Both the position numbers and the translations under genes were made by a program. The notes under the pieces were generated by a model that did no database searches, was not told the DNA's origin, and was given only the letters and a program-made list of their open reading frames with translations. A stretch of DNA of 64,000 nucleotides from NCBI RefSeq assembly GCF_031010195.1, contig NZ_JAUAMC010000002.1, positions 434,001 through 498,000 of the forward strand, in the 5' to 3' direction. This document shows, piece after piece, positions 49,813 to 58,193 of the stretch; position 1 is the first letter of the stretch; each line of letters opens with the position of its first letter. Source of the stretch: Halomonas sp. SpR8. Its GTDB lineage: Bacteria > Pseudomonadota > Gammaproteobacteria > Pseudomonadales > Halomonadaceae.

Positions 49813-50942
49813 TACAACAAGCGTGTGATTGGCTAGGGGGACAGCAGCAGACGATGATTGACTGCTTGGAGGCCCTGGTGAATATCGATTCCAACAGCTC
49901 CGACAAAGCCGGCAATGATGCGGTCGCCGACCTGATCACCCAGTGGCTCGAACAGGATGGCATCACGGTGATACGCCACCAGCGCCCTGACTCAGGCGAT
50001 ATTTTAGAGGCACAGCTGGGGGGAAACGGCCAAGGTCATGCGCTAATAATGGGCCATCGGGATACGGTTTTTCCTACCGGTACAGTGGCGAGTCGCGGCT
50101 ATAGCCAAAAAGACAACATCGGCTTTGGCCCTGGCGTTGCCGATATGAAAAGCGGCCTGGTAATGAACTGCTTTGTGCTACGCGCGTTAAGCCGACTACC
50201 CAGCTGCCCACTCCCCGTTCGCGCCCTGTTTACTGCCGATGAGGAGATAGGCTCACCGGATGGACGGGCGTTTATTGAAGCCGCCGCTCAAGGGGCATGT
50301 GCTGTCTTGAACGTCGAGCCAGGGCGAGTCAGTGGTAATGTGGTAACAGGGCGAAAAGGCGGCGCCGGTTTTTTGATCGAAGTCACCGGCAAAGCCGCCC
50401 ACTCTGGCGTTAGCCACGCCGATGGCGCCAGCGCCATCGAAGCACTCGCCCACACAATCATCAAACTGCATGCCTTGACCGATTACGAGGCAGGTATCAC
50501 CACCAACGTAGGCACCATCACCGGTGGAGTATCCCGCAACACCGTCGCGCCGTCGGCTTCCGCGCAGTTGGATATTCGTTTTGTTACCACGGCCCAGCGT
50601 GACCAGCTTTATCAAGCCATTGAGACGATTATCGCTGAACCCGAAATGACCGGCACCGCTGCAACCATCGAACAAACCTCAGAGTTTTATCCCCTCGAAG
50701 CGCGTATGAGCAGCACGCTGTTTGAGCTTTATCAGGCCCAGGCTCAGGCCATTGGATTTGCTGTTGACGGCGAATTCACCGGCGGCTGTTCTGATGCGGG
50801 CTGGACGGCCAGCTTGGGCATTCCCACCCTGTGTGGCCTTGGCCCGGTCGGCGCAAAAATGCACACTGATGAAGAGTACTGTTTACTCGACACACTGGTG
50901 CCGCGCACTCAGGCACTAGCGGCTACGTTATTGAATTTGTAG
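49797..50942 (+). CDS. M20-family metallopeptidase 2 (glutamate carboxypeptidase-like)
   Basis: The 381-residue protein resembles the CPG2 branch of M20. Motifs are IMGHRDTVFPTGTVA, FGPGVADMKSGLVMNC, FTADEEIGSPDGR, the lid GKAAHSGVSHADGASAIEA and the C-terminal GGCSDAGWTASLGIPTLCGLGPVGAKMHTDEEY. No signal peptide is seen. The CPG2 group cleaves C-terminal glutamate or N-acyl amino acids. It is the last gene of the operon and the first start codon lies within the upstream M20 gene, with GGAG nine to twelve bases before. Confidence 0.88.
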   Translation: MQEPLIQQACDWLGGQQQTMIDCLEALVNIDSNSSDKAGNDAVADLITQWLEQDGITVIRHQRPDSGDILEAQLGGNGQGHALIMGHRDTVFPTGTVASRGYSQKDNIGFGPGVADMKSGLVMNCFVLRALSRLPSCPLPVRALFTADEEIGSPDGRAFIEAAAQGACAVLNVEPGRVSGNVVTGRKGGAGFLIEVTGKAAHSGVSHADGASAIEALAHTIIKLHALTDYEAGITTNVGTITGGVSRNTVAPSASAQLDIRFVTTAQRDQLYQAIETIIAEPEMTGTAATIEQTSEFYPLEARMSSTLFELYQAQAQAIGFAVDGEFTGGCSDAGWTASLGIPTLCGLGPVGAKMHTDEEYCLLDTLVPRTQALAATLLNL

Positions 50943-51251
50943 GGCATATCCCCTGCTTCGGCACGCTAGATTGGGTTTCACGAAGGCGGTGACACCTACT
51001 CAGATGAGCCACACCTGGGCGGTGGTGGTACTCGCATGGCCTGTGGTGTCGTGGAGTCCTAATAATCAGTGTTCACTTCGAGCAGATCAAACGGGCAGCC
51101 TCTGGGCTGCCCGTTTTGTTGCTTACCGCCCACTAAAGTCTAACTGTGATTTTATAGCACTTATCTGTAAATTCAGTCCTGCTAAAGAAGTGCCTGCTTG
51201 TGTGCTAATTGGCATGCTCGCCCATCCCCTCTACTGCTCTAGGTACCTTAG
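50943..51251. other. 309-bp gap between the M20 operon and cstA
   Basis: It holds a strong terminator (51089-51117, listed separately) and the presumed cstA promoter region. An open frame crossing the terminator (50971-51255) has no ribosome-binding site and an unlikely composition, so I call no gene here. Confidence 0.7.
51089..51117 (+). terminator. Rho-independent terminator of the ABC-M20 operon
   Basis: AAACGGGCAGCC, loop TCTG, GGCTGCCCGTTTT: a 12-bp perfect stem with T-run. A nearly identical hairpin lies at 58147-58173. Confidence 0.9.
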
Positions 51252-52721
51252 ATGATCACCTTTATTGTATCGATCCTGCTGCTAATAGCGGGCTACTTTA
51301 CCTATGGGAAGTTCGTTGAGCGCGTGTTTGTGACTAACCGAAAACGCCAAACGCCCGCCTTCAGCATGCGCGACAACATCGACTACGTGCCGATGAACAC
51401 CACGCGCAACTCGCTTATTCAACTATTGAACATTGCCGGCGTGGGCCCCATTTTTGGCCCGATACTCGGTGCGCTGTATGGCCCGGTCGCCTTTGTGTGG
51501 ATTGTGATTGGCTGCATCTTTGCCGGTGCTGTACACGACTACCTGACCGGTATGATCTCGATCCGTAACCACGGCGCTCATTTGCCGCAACTAGCGGGCA
51601 AGTTTCTCGGCAAAGCGATGAAGCATGTGGTCAATGGCTTCGCGATTCTGCTGCTTCTGCTGGTAGGTACGGTCTTTGTGACCTCCCCCGCGGCGCTGCT
51701 GGCCAATATGACATCGCTGTCACTCACGATGATCATTGTCGCCATCTTTATTTACTACCTGATCGCCACGCTGCTGCCGATTGATAAGGTGATCGGCCGT
51801 ATCTACCCCTATTTCGGCGCCCTGCTGCTGTTCAGCGCTGCCGGTATCGGCATTGGTTTGGTTGTCACGGGCGCGCCGATCCCCGAACTCTCTTTCCAGA
51901 ATATGCACCCTGACGCCGCGCCGATTTTCCCGCTACTGTTTTTAACCATCTCCTGCGGTGCACTTTCCGGCTTCCATGCCACCCAAACACCGATTATTTC
52001 GCGCACCACGCAAAACGAAACCAATGGCCGCAAAATCTTCTACGGCATGATGATCACCGAAGGCATCATCGCGATGATCTGGGCAGCCGCCGCCATGAGC
52101 CTGTTCTACGGCGACCAGTCACTCTCTGATGTACTGGCCGCCGGTGGCCCTGCCGCAGTGGTAAGCGAAGTGTCTACCACCATGCTGGGCGCGATCGGCG
52201 GCACCCTGGCGGTACTCGGCGTTATCGTGCTGCCGATAACCTCGGGCGATACCGCTTTTCGTAGCGCGCGGATGATCATTGCCGACTACATCAAGATCGA
52301 TCAGAAACCGATGGTTAAGCGCATTATGGTCGCCCTACCGCTGTTTGTGGTCTCCTACGCCTTAACCCATATGGACTTCACACTGCTGTGGCGCTACTTC
52401 TCCTGGGCCAACCAAACCACCGCCGTCATCGCGCTGTGGGTAGGCACCATGTATCTGGTGCTGTCGCGTAAGCCTCACTGGATCACCTCGATCCCAGCCA
52501 CCTTTATGACCATGGCAACGTTTACCTACTTAGCCTACGCGCCGATCGGTTTTGGTCTGCCGCTGCAGTTAAGCTACGTGGTCGCCGCACTCGGCACACT
52601 GATTTGCATCGCGCTGTTTATGAAGCGGGTCCGCCGCTTAAGCCGTGCCACCTTTGCGGTAGATGAGCCAGCCGACAATTTCGGCACGAACGAGACTTAC
52701 GCTGCCACCGCCGCAAAATAA
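51252..52721 (+). CDS. cstA: Carbon starvation protein CstA family transporter
   Basis: CstA-family proteins import pyruvate or peptides when carbon is scarce. This is a short-form member of 489 residues with many membrane segments. Typical stretches are TPAFSMRDNIDYVPMNT, HFASIAGAGPI-like NIAGVGPIFGPILGALYG, GAVHDYLTGMISIRNHGAHLP, SGFHATQTPIISRTTQNE and ITSGDTAFRSARMIIADY. E. coli CstA is about 700 residues, so the C-terminal part is shorter here. It stands alone between two strong terminators. The substrate is not decidable from sequence. Confidence 0.88.
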   Translation: MITFIVSILLLIAGYFTYGKFVERVFVTNRKRQTPAFSMRDNIDYVPMNTTRNSLIQLLNIAGVGPIFGPILGALYGPVAFVWIVIGCIFAGAVHDYLTGMISIRNHGAHLPQLAGKFLGKAMKHVVNGFAILLLLLVGTVFVTSPAALLANMTSLSLTMIIVAIFIYYLIATLLPIDKVIGRIYPYFGALLLFSAAGIGIGLVVTGAPIPELSFQNMHPDAAPIFPLLFLTISCGALSGFHATQTPIISRTTQNETNGRKIFYGMMITEGIIAMIWAAAAMSLFYGDQSLSDVLAAGGPAAVVSEVSTTMLGAIGGTLAVLGVIVLPITSGDTAFRSARMIIADYIKIDQKPMVKRIMVALPLFVVSYALTHMDFTLLWRYFSWANQTTAVIALWVGTMYLVLSRKPHWITSIPATFMTMATFTYLAYAPIGFGLPLQLSYVVAALGTLICIALFMKRVRRLSRATFAVDEPADNFGTNETYAATAAK

Positions 52722-52756
52722 CCCGACACAAACAGGCGGCAGTGTCGCCTGGTTGC

Positions 52757-52787
52757 AAAAAAGCGCTGATTGCTCAGCGCTTTTTTT
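52757..52787 (+). terminator. Rho-independent terminator after cstA
   Basis: AAAAAAGCGCTGA, loop TTGC, TCAGCGCTTTTTTT: a strong stem with long T-run 36 bases after the cstA stop. Confidence 0.95.
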
Positions 52788-52871
52788 ATACCTGCTTATC
52801 ACGCCTCAACCTGTCGGCTTCCCCGCAACTGAACACCTTATTGATATCTGTATTGCTGCCGAACAATTAAA

Positions 52872-52886
52872 CGTTATATCATAACC
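52872..52886. promoter_or_regulatory. Zur-like dyad over the promoter of the second ABC operon
   Basis: CGTTATA-T-CATAACC matches the Zur dyad TGTTATAnTATAACA at 11 of 14 defined positions and contains the perfect inverted repeat GTTAT-ATC-ATAAC. It overlaps a weak -10 (TATATC, 52875-52880) and is 30 bases before the first gene. A match of this quality can occur by chance a few times in a window this size, so it is only suggestive. Confidence 0.35.
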
Positions 52887-52916
52887 ATTGCTTATAACTT
52901 ACCGGCTCCGCAAGAG

Positions 52917-53765
52917 ATGTTGTCAATGTGCAGTGAACCTGTCTTATCCGTGCGTGGCCTGGGCATTCAAATTGGCCGACAGCAGATCGTCGATGGGCTC
53001 TCGTTTGATGTTATGCCCGGTGAGCGAGTCTGCCTGTTAGGTGCATCAGGATCGGGTAAATCGTTCACTGCAAAAGCAGTGCTGGGGCTTTTACCACCCA
53101 ATGCCCAGGTATCAGGTAGCATCCGCATTCAAGGCCGGGAAACCATGGCGATACCAGCCACACAGCGGCCGAAAGACACACGGGTATCGATGGTGTTTCA
53201 GGATTCGCTCTCCGCGCTGAACCCGCTGGTCTCTATCGGCTCCCAGCTGCGCGAGCCATTTATCCGCCATCACGGCCTATCGCGCAACGCTGCCACCCAG
53301 GCGGCTGTGGCGCTGTTGGCGTCAATGGATCTTCCTGACCCCCAGCGGTTAATCAAGCGCACTCCAGCGGAGCTTTCCGGTGGACAGCGCCAGCGCGTCT
53401 GCATTGCCCTGGCCATGGCGTGTAAAACCGCATTAATGGTAGCCGACGAACCTACCACCGCACTGGATGTGGTCACTCAAGCCCAAGTGCTGAGCGCATT
53501 ACGCGAGCATACCGGCCACTCGGGCACCGCGATGCTGTTTATTACCCACGATCTCCACGCCGCCTCACAGCTCTGCCAGCGAGCAGTAATTATTGAGCGG
53601 GGCGTGGTAATTGAAAGCGGCGATTTAGACACCTTGATTACCGACCCGCAGCACCCCTTTACCCAGGAACTGGTCGCTGCCGCGCATAACGTTCAGCCGT
53701 CAGCGCTAAACCATCAGGCATCCGCCAATTTTTTTACATCAAACGATCTTTTAAAGAGCGCCTAG
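52917..53765 (+). CDS. Nik/Dpp-class ABC transporter ATP-binding protein 1
   Basis: The 282-residue ATPase has Walker A GASGSGKS, signature LSGGQRQRV, Walker [13 protein letters not shown] and the switch His in FITHDLH. It has only a short tail after the core and lacks the Cys-rich oligopeptide domain of DppD; this resembles NikD. The ATG at 52926 is an alternative start, nine bases inside. It is the first gene of the operon; the second ATPase starts at the base after its stop. Confidence 0.9.
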   Translation: MLSMCSEPVLSVRGLGIQIGRQQIVDGLSFDVMPGERVCLLGASGSGKSFTAKAVLGLLPPNAQVSGSIRIQGRETMAIPATQRPKDTRVSMVFQDSLSALNPLVSIGSQLREPFIRHHGLSRNAATQAAVALLASMDLPDPQRLIKRTPAELSGGQRQRVCIALAMACKTALMVADEPTTALDVVTQAQVLSALREHTGHSGTAMLFITHDLHAASQLCQRAVIIERGVVIESGDLDTLITDPQHPFTQELVAAAHNVQPSALNHQASANFFTSNDLLKSA

Positions 53766-54683
53766 ATGCCAAGCCCGTTGCCAACTTATTCACCCACAAT
53801 TTCACCCACAATGAGTGCGTCAGCACTCAACGAGCGCTCCGCTTTTGATAGCAGTGAAGCGTTTCTCTGCGCACACGGACTCAACAAAAGCGTATCGCTC
53901 CCCCGGGAGGTGTTTTGGCGCGCAGGCGAGCGCAAACGGATTATGCACGACATCGACCTGAGCCTTTATCCAGGCGAGCGGGTGGGGCTCGTGGGCGTCT
54001 CCGGTTCGGGCAAAACCACCCTGCTGCGCTCCCTGCTGGCGATTGAAGCGCCCGATAGCGGGTCGATTACCTGTCAGCATAAGCTCGTGCGCCCCGGCTC
54101 CACTGCCCAACTACGCTGGTACCGTCGGGCGGTTCAATACATTCCCCAAGACCCTGCCTCGTCGCTCGATCCACGCATGAGCGTGCGCGCTTTGGTCAGT
54201 GAGCCGCTGATTCGACTAGACGTCGATTGCGACCCTGGCGAACGCGCGCGCGAAGCCCTGGAGCAAGTCGGCCTGGATGCCCCGTTTCTGGATCGCCAGC
54301 CCCATGAGCTTTCTGGCGGCCAGGCACAGCGGGTCGCCATTGCCCGCGCCATCGCCACCCGCCCACGCTTTTTGTTGGCCGATGAGCCACTTAGCGGCCT
54401 GGATCTACCGGTTCGCGCCCAGGTCATCAAGGTGCTGAACAACCTCTGCGGTGAGAGTGGCACCGGGCTACTGATGGTGTCCCACGATTTATCGGTGGTT
54501 GCCCACCTATGCCAGCGCACGCTGGTGATGGATGACGGTAACATCGTCGAAGACCGCCCAACCGCGGCGCTATGGCGCACCCCCCGCCACTCGGCAACCT
54601 GGGCGTTAATCAACGCCGTCACACAACTGCCCAGATGTGCACTCCCAAACTGCAATGCCGCGGAGGTTGAAGCGCTGGTGTAA
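53766..54683 (+). CDS. Nik/Dpp-class ABC transporter ATP-binding protein 2
   Basis: The 305-residue ATPase has Walker A GVSGSGKT, signature LSGGQAQRV, Walker B FLLADEPLSGLD and the switch His in MVSHDLS. The first 40 residues are a Ser/Thr/Pro-rich extension (SPLPTYSPTISPTMSAS) not usual in the family, so a later start (Met16 at 53811) is possible. As in NikE, there is no full oligopeptide C-terminal domain; two Cys (RCALPNC) near the end are all that is left of it. It pairs with the upstream ATPase. Confidence 0.88.
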   Translation: MPSPLPTYSPTISPTMSASALNERSAFDSSEAFLCAHGLNKSVSLPREVFWRAGERKRIMHDIDLSLYPGERVGLVGVSGSGKTTLLRSLLAIEAPDSGSITCQHKLVRPGSTAQLRWYRRAVQYIPQDPASSLDPRMSVRALVSEPLIRLDVDCDPGERAREALEQVGLDAPFLDRQPHELSGGQAQRVAIARAIATRPRFLLADEPLSGLDLPVRAQVIKVLNNLCGESGTGLLMVSHDLSVVAHLCQRTLVMDDGNIVEDRPTAALWRTPRHSATWALINAVTQLPRCALPNCNAAEVEALV

Positions 54684-54810
54684 ATCCTCCACGCCGTTTT
54701 GATTAAACCCGTTTGCTTTATGCAGTGCTTAACTTTCAGCACACCGCAAGGCTGTGCCGTTGTTCATTTTCCCAGGTATTACTAACCGCTTATTATTAGG
54801 AGTCGTTACG

Positions 54811-56325
54811 ATGTTTCGCCACTCGCTTCGCCTGTCTCTGCCCGTTGCCCTTGCCGCGCCCTTACTCCTTGGCGGTTGTTTTGATGAACAGCGCGACACC
54901 GCCTCCACCGAATCAGGTGAGCGTATTAGCGTGGCAATGCTGCAGCCACCGCGCTCTGGCTTAACGCCGCTTTCCGACGATGCCTTTAAGCTATCCCGCT
55001 GGAGCACGGCGGAAACGCTGATTCGCCTGGATGCCAGCAGCGACCCCCAGCCGTTTCTGGCCACCGAGTGGGAGCAACTGGATCCGAAAACCTGGCGGTT
55101 TGTGATTCGCGATGGCGTTGAGTTTCATGATGGCACGCCGCTAACCGCCAGCGATGTGGTGAACTCGCTGACCGCCGCCACCCAGGCCGCACCCAAACCG
55201 CGTATTTTAGACGGCGTAAACATGACCATCGAAGCCGATGGCGATAACGCGGTGATCGTGCGCACGGAAAAAGATGACCCGCTAATCCCCAACCGCCTTT
55301 CAAGCCCGCAGTTGGCGATTCTAGCGGCCAGCGCCTACGGCGAAGATGGCCGGGTTAACCCCATCGAAGCAGGCACCGGCCCCTTCGTGTTAAAAGAGAT
55401 CAACGGCACCACCAGCGCCCGGCTAGACCGCTTTGATGACTACTGGGGCGAGCCTGCCGCGGTGGCTGGCATTGACGCCGACTATGTGCCCGACGGCACG
55501 GCCCGGGCGGCATCCTTAAGAACCGGCACGGCCGATGTGGTGGAAGCCATTCCGGTCTCCCAGGTAGCGCTGCTCGACCCTGACTTGGTCTTTGAGGTGC
55601 CCATGCCGCGCACCAATACGCTTTACCTGAACACTGAATCAGGCCCTATGAGCGACCCCGGCCTGCGCGCCGCCGCCCGTGAAGCGGTAAACCGCCCGGC
55701 TATCGTCAATACCGTGTACGAAGGCCGCGCCGATATCGCCGAAGGGCTACTCGGCCCCGCACTGGCGTGGGCAAGCGACTATCGCGCTCCGATTGAGGAT
55801 CGCACCGCGCCCACCGACCCAAACGGCACCGAGATTACGCTGGCAACCTTTACCGATCGCGCCGAGCTGCCCGAAGTCGCCGTCCTACTTGAACAACAGC
55901 TGACCCAGGCAGGCTTTAGCGTTAACCAGGAAGTGCGTGAGTACGCCCATATCGAAGCGGACGCCTTGGCCGGTGAGTTTGATGCTTTTATTCTCTCCCG
56001 AGCCACCGTGCTCGACTCCGGCGATCCGGTCGCCTATATGTTCAGTGACTTTGCCTGCGCAGGCTCCTTCAATATCGCCCAGCTGTGCGACCCGGCGGTG
56101 GATGAAGCGCTGGCCACCGCGGCGGTACTGCCCACCGGCGACGAACGGCGCCAGGCAATCATCGATGCGGAAGCCGCTATTTTGCGCACCGATGCCGCCA
56201 TACCCATGCTCCACGAGCGTGTCATTCAGGGTGAATCAGCCCGCGTTACCAACGCCGAGCGTGATCCCCGCGAGCGTATGCTGATCACTGAGAAGACGTC
56301 CATTGACGCCGACAGTGACTCCTAG
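54811..56325 (+). CDS. Nik/Dpp-class substrate-binding lipoprotein
   Basis: The start at 54811 (MFRHSLRL, 504 residues) has AGGAG about nine bases upstream; the longer frame from 54754 lacks one. The signal ends with the lipobox LGGC, lipidated Cys23, so the protein is membrane-anchored in the periplasm, unlike the soluble binding protein of the first ABC operon. SBP family 5 motifs are FLATEWEQLDPKTWRFVIRD, GVEFHDGTPLTASDVVNSL, EAGTGPFVLKE and FDDYWGEPAAVAGI. The overall pattern, TGPF..KE...YWGE followed by a TARAASLRTG segment, is like NikA. The ligand is unknown. Confidence 0.87.
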   Translation: MFRHSLRLSLPVALAAPLLLGGCFDEQRDTASTESGERISVAMLQPPRSGLTPLSDDAFKLSRWSTAETLIRLDASSDPQPFLATEWEQLDPKTWRFVIRDGVEFHDGTPLTASDVVNSLTAATQAAPKPRILDGVNMTIEADGDNAVIVRTEKDDPLIPNRLSSPQLAILAASAYGEDGRVNPIEAGTGPFVLKEINGTTSARLDRFDDYWGEPAAVAGIDADYVPDGTARAASLRTGTADVVEAIPVSQVALLDPDLVFEVPMPRTNTLYLNTESGPMSDPGLRAAAREAVNRPAIVNTVYEGRADIAEGLLGPALAWASDYRAPIEDRTAPTDPNGTEITLATFTDRAELPEVAVLLEQQLTQAGFSVNQEVREYAHIEADALAGEFDAFILSRATVLDSGDPVAYMFSDFACAGSFNIAQLCDPAVDEALATAAVLPTGDERRQAIIDAEAAILRTDAAIPMLHERVIQGESARVTNAERDPRERMLITEKTSIDADSDS

Positions 56326-56338
56326 GGGTGAGCCGCGC

Positions 56339-58102
56339 ATGACAACCGCAGCACCGCTGCGCCTATGGCGCAGCTTGCGCATCGAACCCTTTATTCCGCT
56401 GCTGTCACGGCTGATAACGTTAGCCAGCGTAGTGGTGCTGGTCGGACTACTGCCGTGGTTATCCGGCCGGGATCCAGCGCTGAGCATTTTGCGGGCTCGC
56501 TCTGCCGAGCAGGAAGCGACACCTGAGGCGCTAGCCGCTATTCGCGCCCAGCTGGGCTTGGATCTTGGCCCCTTCGAGAAGCTGCAAAGCTGGCTGATGG
56601 GGCTGCTGCATGGCGATGCGGGCAACTCCTGGATTTCCGGCGCGCCGGTGCTGCCGGGTATGTTAAAAAGCGCCCAGGTATCTCTCACGCTCATGGGGTT
56701 CGGCATGCTGGTGGCAGTGGTCACCGCTACGCTGATATGTGTACCTGTGGTACGTCGGGGCTTGAATGGTCAGGTTAGCCGCTCATCTGGAGCGATTGGC
56801 GCCGCACTAACGGCGCTTCCCGAGTTTCTGCTCGCCTCAATCCTGCTGGTGGTATTTGCCGCCTGGCTAAACTGGTTGCCGCCATACGGTTGGCGAGGTT
56901 TCAGCTACGTGGTGCTACCCGCCTTTGCGCTAGGCCTTCCTGCGGGCGGCCTGCTGGGGCGCCTGTTTAGCGACGGTCTTTCGGCCACCTTCACCGAGCG
57001 CTGGGTCGCCACCTGGAACGTAGCGGGTTTCTCCCGCAGCCGGATTACTCTGGCAGCCCTGCGCCGCACGCTGCCCAGCCTAATGCCCCAAGTCGGCATG
57101 GTAATGGTCGCCCTGACCGGCGGGGCCATTGCCGTCGAGCAGGTGTTTTCGATCCCCGGCCTTGGCCGAGCGACCCTTGGCGCGGCATCGGCCCAGGATA
57201 TGCCCGCCCTGCAAACCGGCATTCTGATCCTGCTGATTATCGCTATTGTATTGGGCAGCTTGGCTAACATTGGCCGCGCACTGCTGTTAGGCCGGGCGTT
57301 TCGACTCGGGGCGCTGCCGGTAGCACAACACGAGCAAAGCGTTCAGCGCTGGACGTGGGTGGTGCCCGCCATCGCAGTTGTGCTGCTGGTACTGCTGGTT
57401 GCGGCAGGGATTGGCCGCGACCCGTTTAGCTCAGCCTTTATGCGTTTACAGCCGCCAAGCCTGGCGTTGCCGCTGGGCGCCGACGGCACCGGCCGCGATA
57501 TTCTGGCCCGGGTGGCCCATGGGGCGCTATCCACCATGGGCATGGCAACAGTGGTGGTGTTCTTTTCGCTGGCATTAGGACTGCTGATTGGCCTGGCTCC
57601 CAGGCTGGCCACCGGCCCGATTGAAATCACCAAGGCCACACCGCCTGCCATTGCGGGGCTTATTGTGGCGGGTCTGATGGGCCCAAGCGCCAGCGGGGCG
57701 ATTATTGCGGTGACTGCCGTGGCCTGGGCGCCGCTGGCGGCCCACACCGCCGCCCTGGTCGCGGAAACAAAAGCCCAGCCCCACGTGCGTATCACACCGA
57801 TCCTGGGGGTAGGCCACTTCCGCTTAATGAGCCGCTATATTCTGCCCGCCGTGCTTGGGCCGGTGTTTCGTCACGCCATGCTGCGCTTACCGGGGATTGC
57901 GCTAGCCTTGGCCGCGCTTGGTTTTCTGGGCCTGGGACCGCGCCCGCCTTCACCAGAGTGGGGGCTGATACTCGCCGAAGGAATGCCCTACATCGAGCGC
58001 GCCCCCTGGGCGGTGCTGATTCCTGCGCTAGCGCTGATTTTGCTGTCGGTATTGGCGGTGTCGCTTTCCAGTATTGTCGGCTCGCGCCGACCAACTCGTT
58101 AG
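56339..58102 (+). CDS. Fused double permease (DppB- plus DppC-type domains in one protein)
   Basis: One continuous 587-residue frame contains both permease halves that are normally separate. Residues 1-317 form the DppB/NikB-like half: N-terminal helix, EAA loop at about 220-253 (RWVATWNVAGFSRSRIT) and the end VEQVFSIPGLGRATLGAAS. Residues 330-587 form the DppC/NikC-like half: LPLGADGTGRDILARVAHGA at about 379, EAA loop at about 483-507, and GFLGLGPRPPSPEWGLILAEG. About 12 helices in total are predicted. The start at 56339 follows AGGGGTGAG. No stop or frameshift interrupts the junction near RAFRLGALPVAQHEQS. Confidence 0.9.
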   Translation: MTTAAPLRLWRSLRIEPFIPLLSRLITLASVVVLVGLLPWLSGRDPALSILRARSAEQEATPEALAAIRAQLGLDLGPFEKLQSWLMGLLHGDAGNSWISGAPVLPGMLKSAQVSLTLMGFGMLVAVVTATLICVPVVRRGLNGQVSRSSGAIGAALTALPEFLLASILLVVFAAWLNWLPPYGWRGFSYVVLPAFALGLPAGGLLGRLFSDGLSATFTERWVATWNVAGFSRSRITLAALRRTLPSLMPQVGMVMVALTGGAIAVEQVFSIPGLGRATLGAASAQDMPALQTGILILLIIAIVLGSLANIGRALLLGRAFRLGALPVAQHEQSVQRWTWVVPAIAVVLLVLLVAAGIGRDPFSSAFMRLQPPSLALPLGADGTGRDILARVAHGALSTMGMATVVVFFSLALGLLIGLAPRLATGPIEITKATPPAIAGLIVAGLMGPSASGAIIAVTAVAWAPLAAHTAALVAETKAQPHVRITPILGVGHFRLMSRYILPAVLGPVFRHAMLRLPGIALALAALGFLGLGPRPPSPEWGLILAEGMPYIERAPWAVLIPALALILLSVLAVSLSSIVGSRRPTR

Positions 58103-58146
58103 GCGAGCAAAGCACCCGCCCAACGCTGTTTCCCCACCGACCATGC

Positions 58147-58173
58147 AAACGGGCAGCCACTGGGCTGCCCGTT
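58147..58173. terminator. Terminator between convergent genes, near copy of the hairpin at 51089
   Basis: AAACGGGCAGCC, loop ACTG, GGCTGCCCGTT: an 11-12 bp stem identical to that at 51089-51116 except for the first loop base and the weaker T-run. It closes the second ABC operon and the minus-strand gene at 58194. Confidence 0.7.
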
Positions 58174-58193
58174 GTACCTGAACCGCTACGCAG

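Noticed and set aside
50971..51255. 94-residue open frame between the M20 operon and cstA
   Set aside because: It crosses a strong terminator hairpin, lacks a ribosome-binding site and has no recognisable features.
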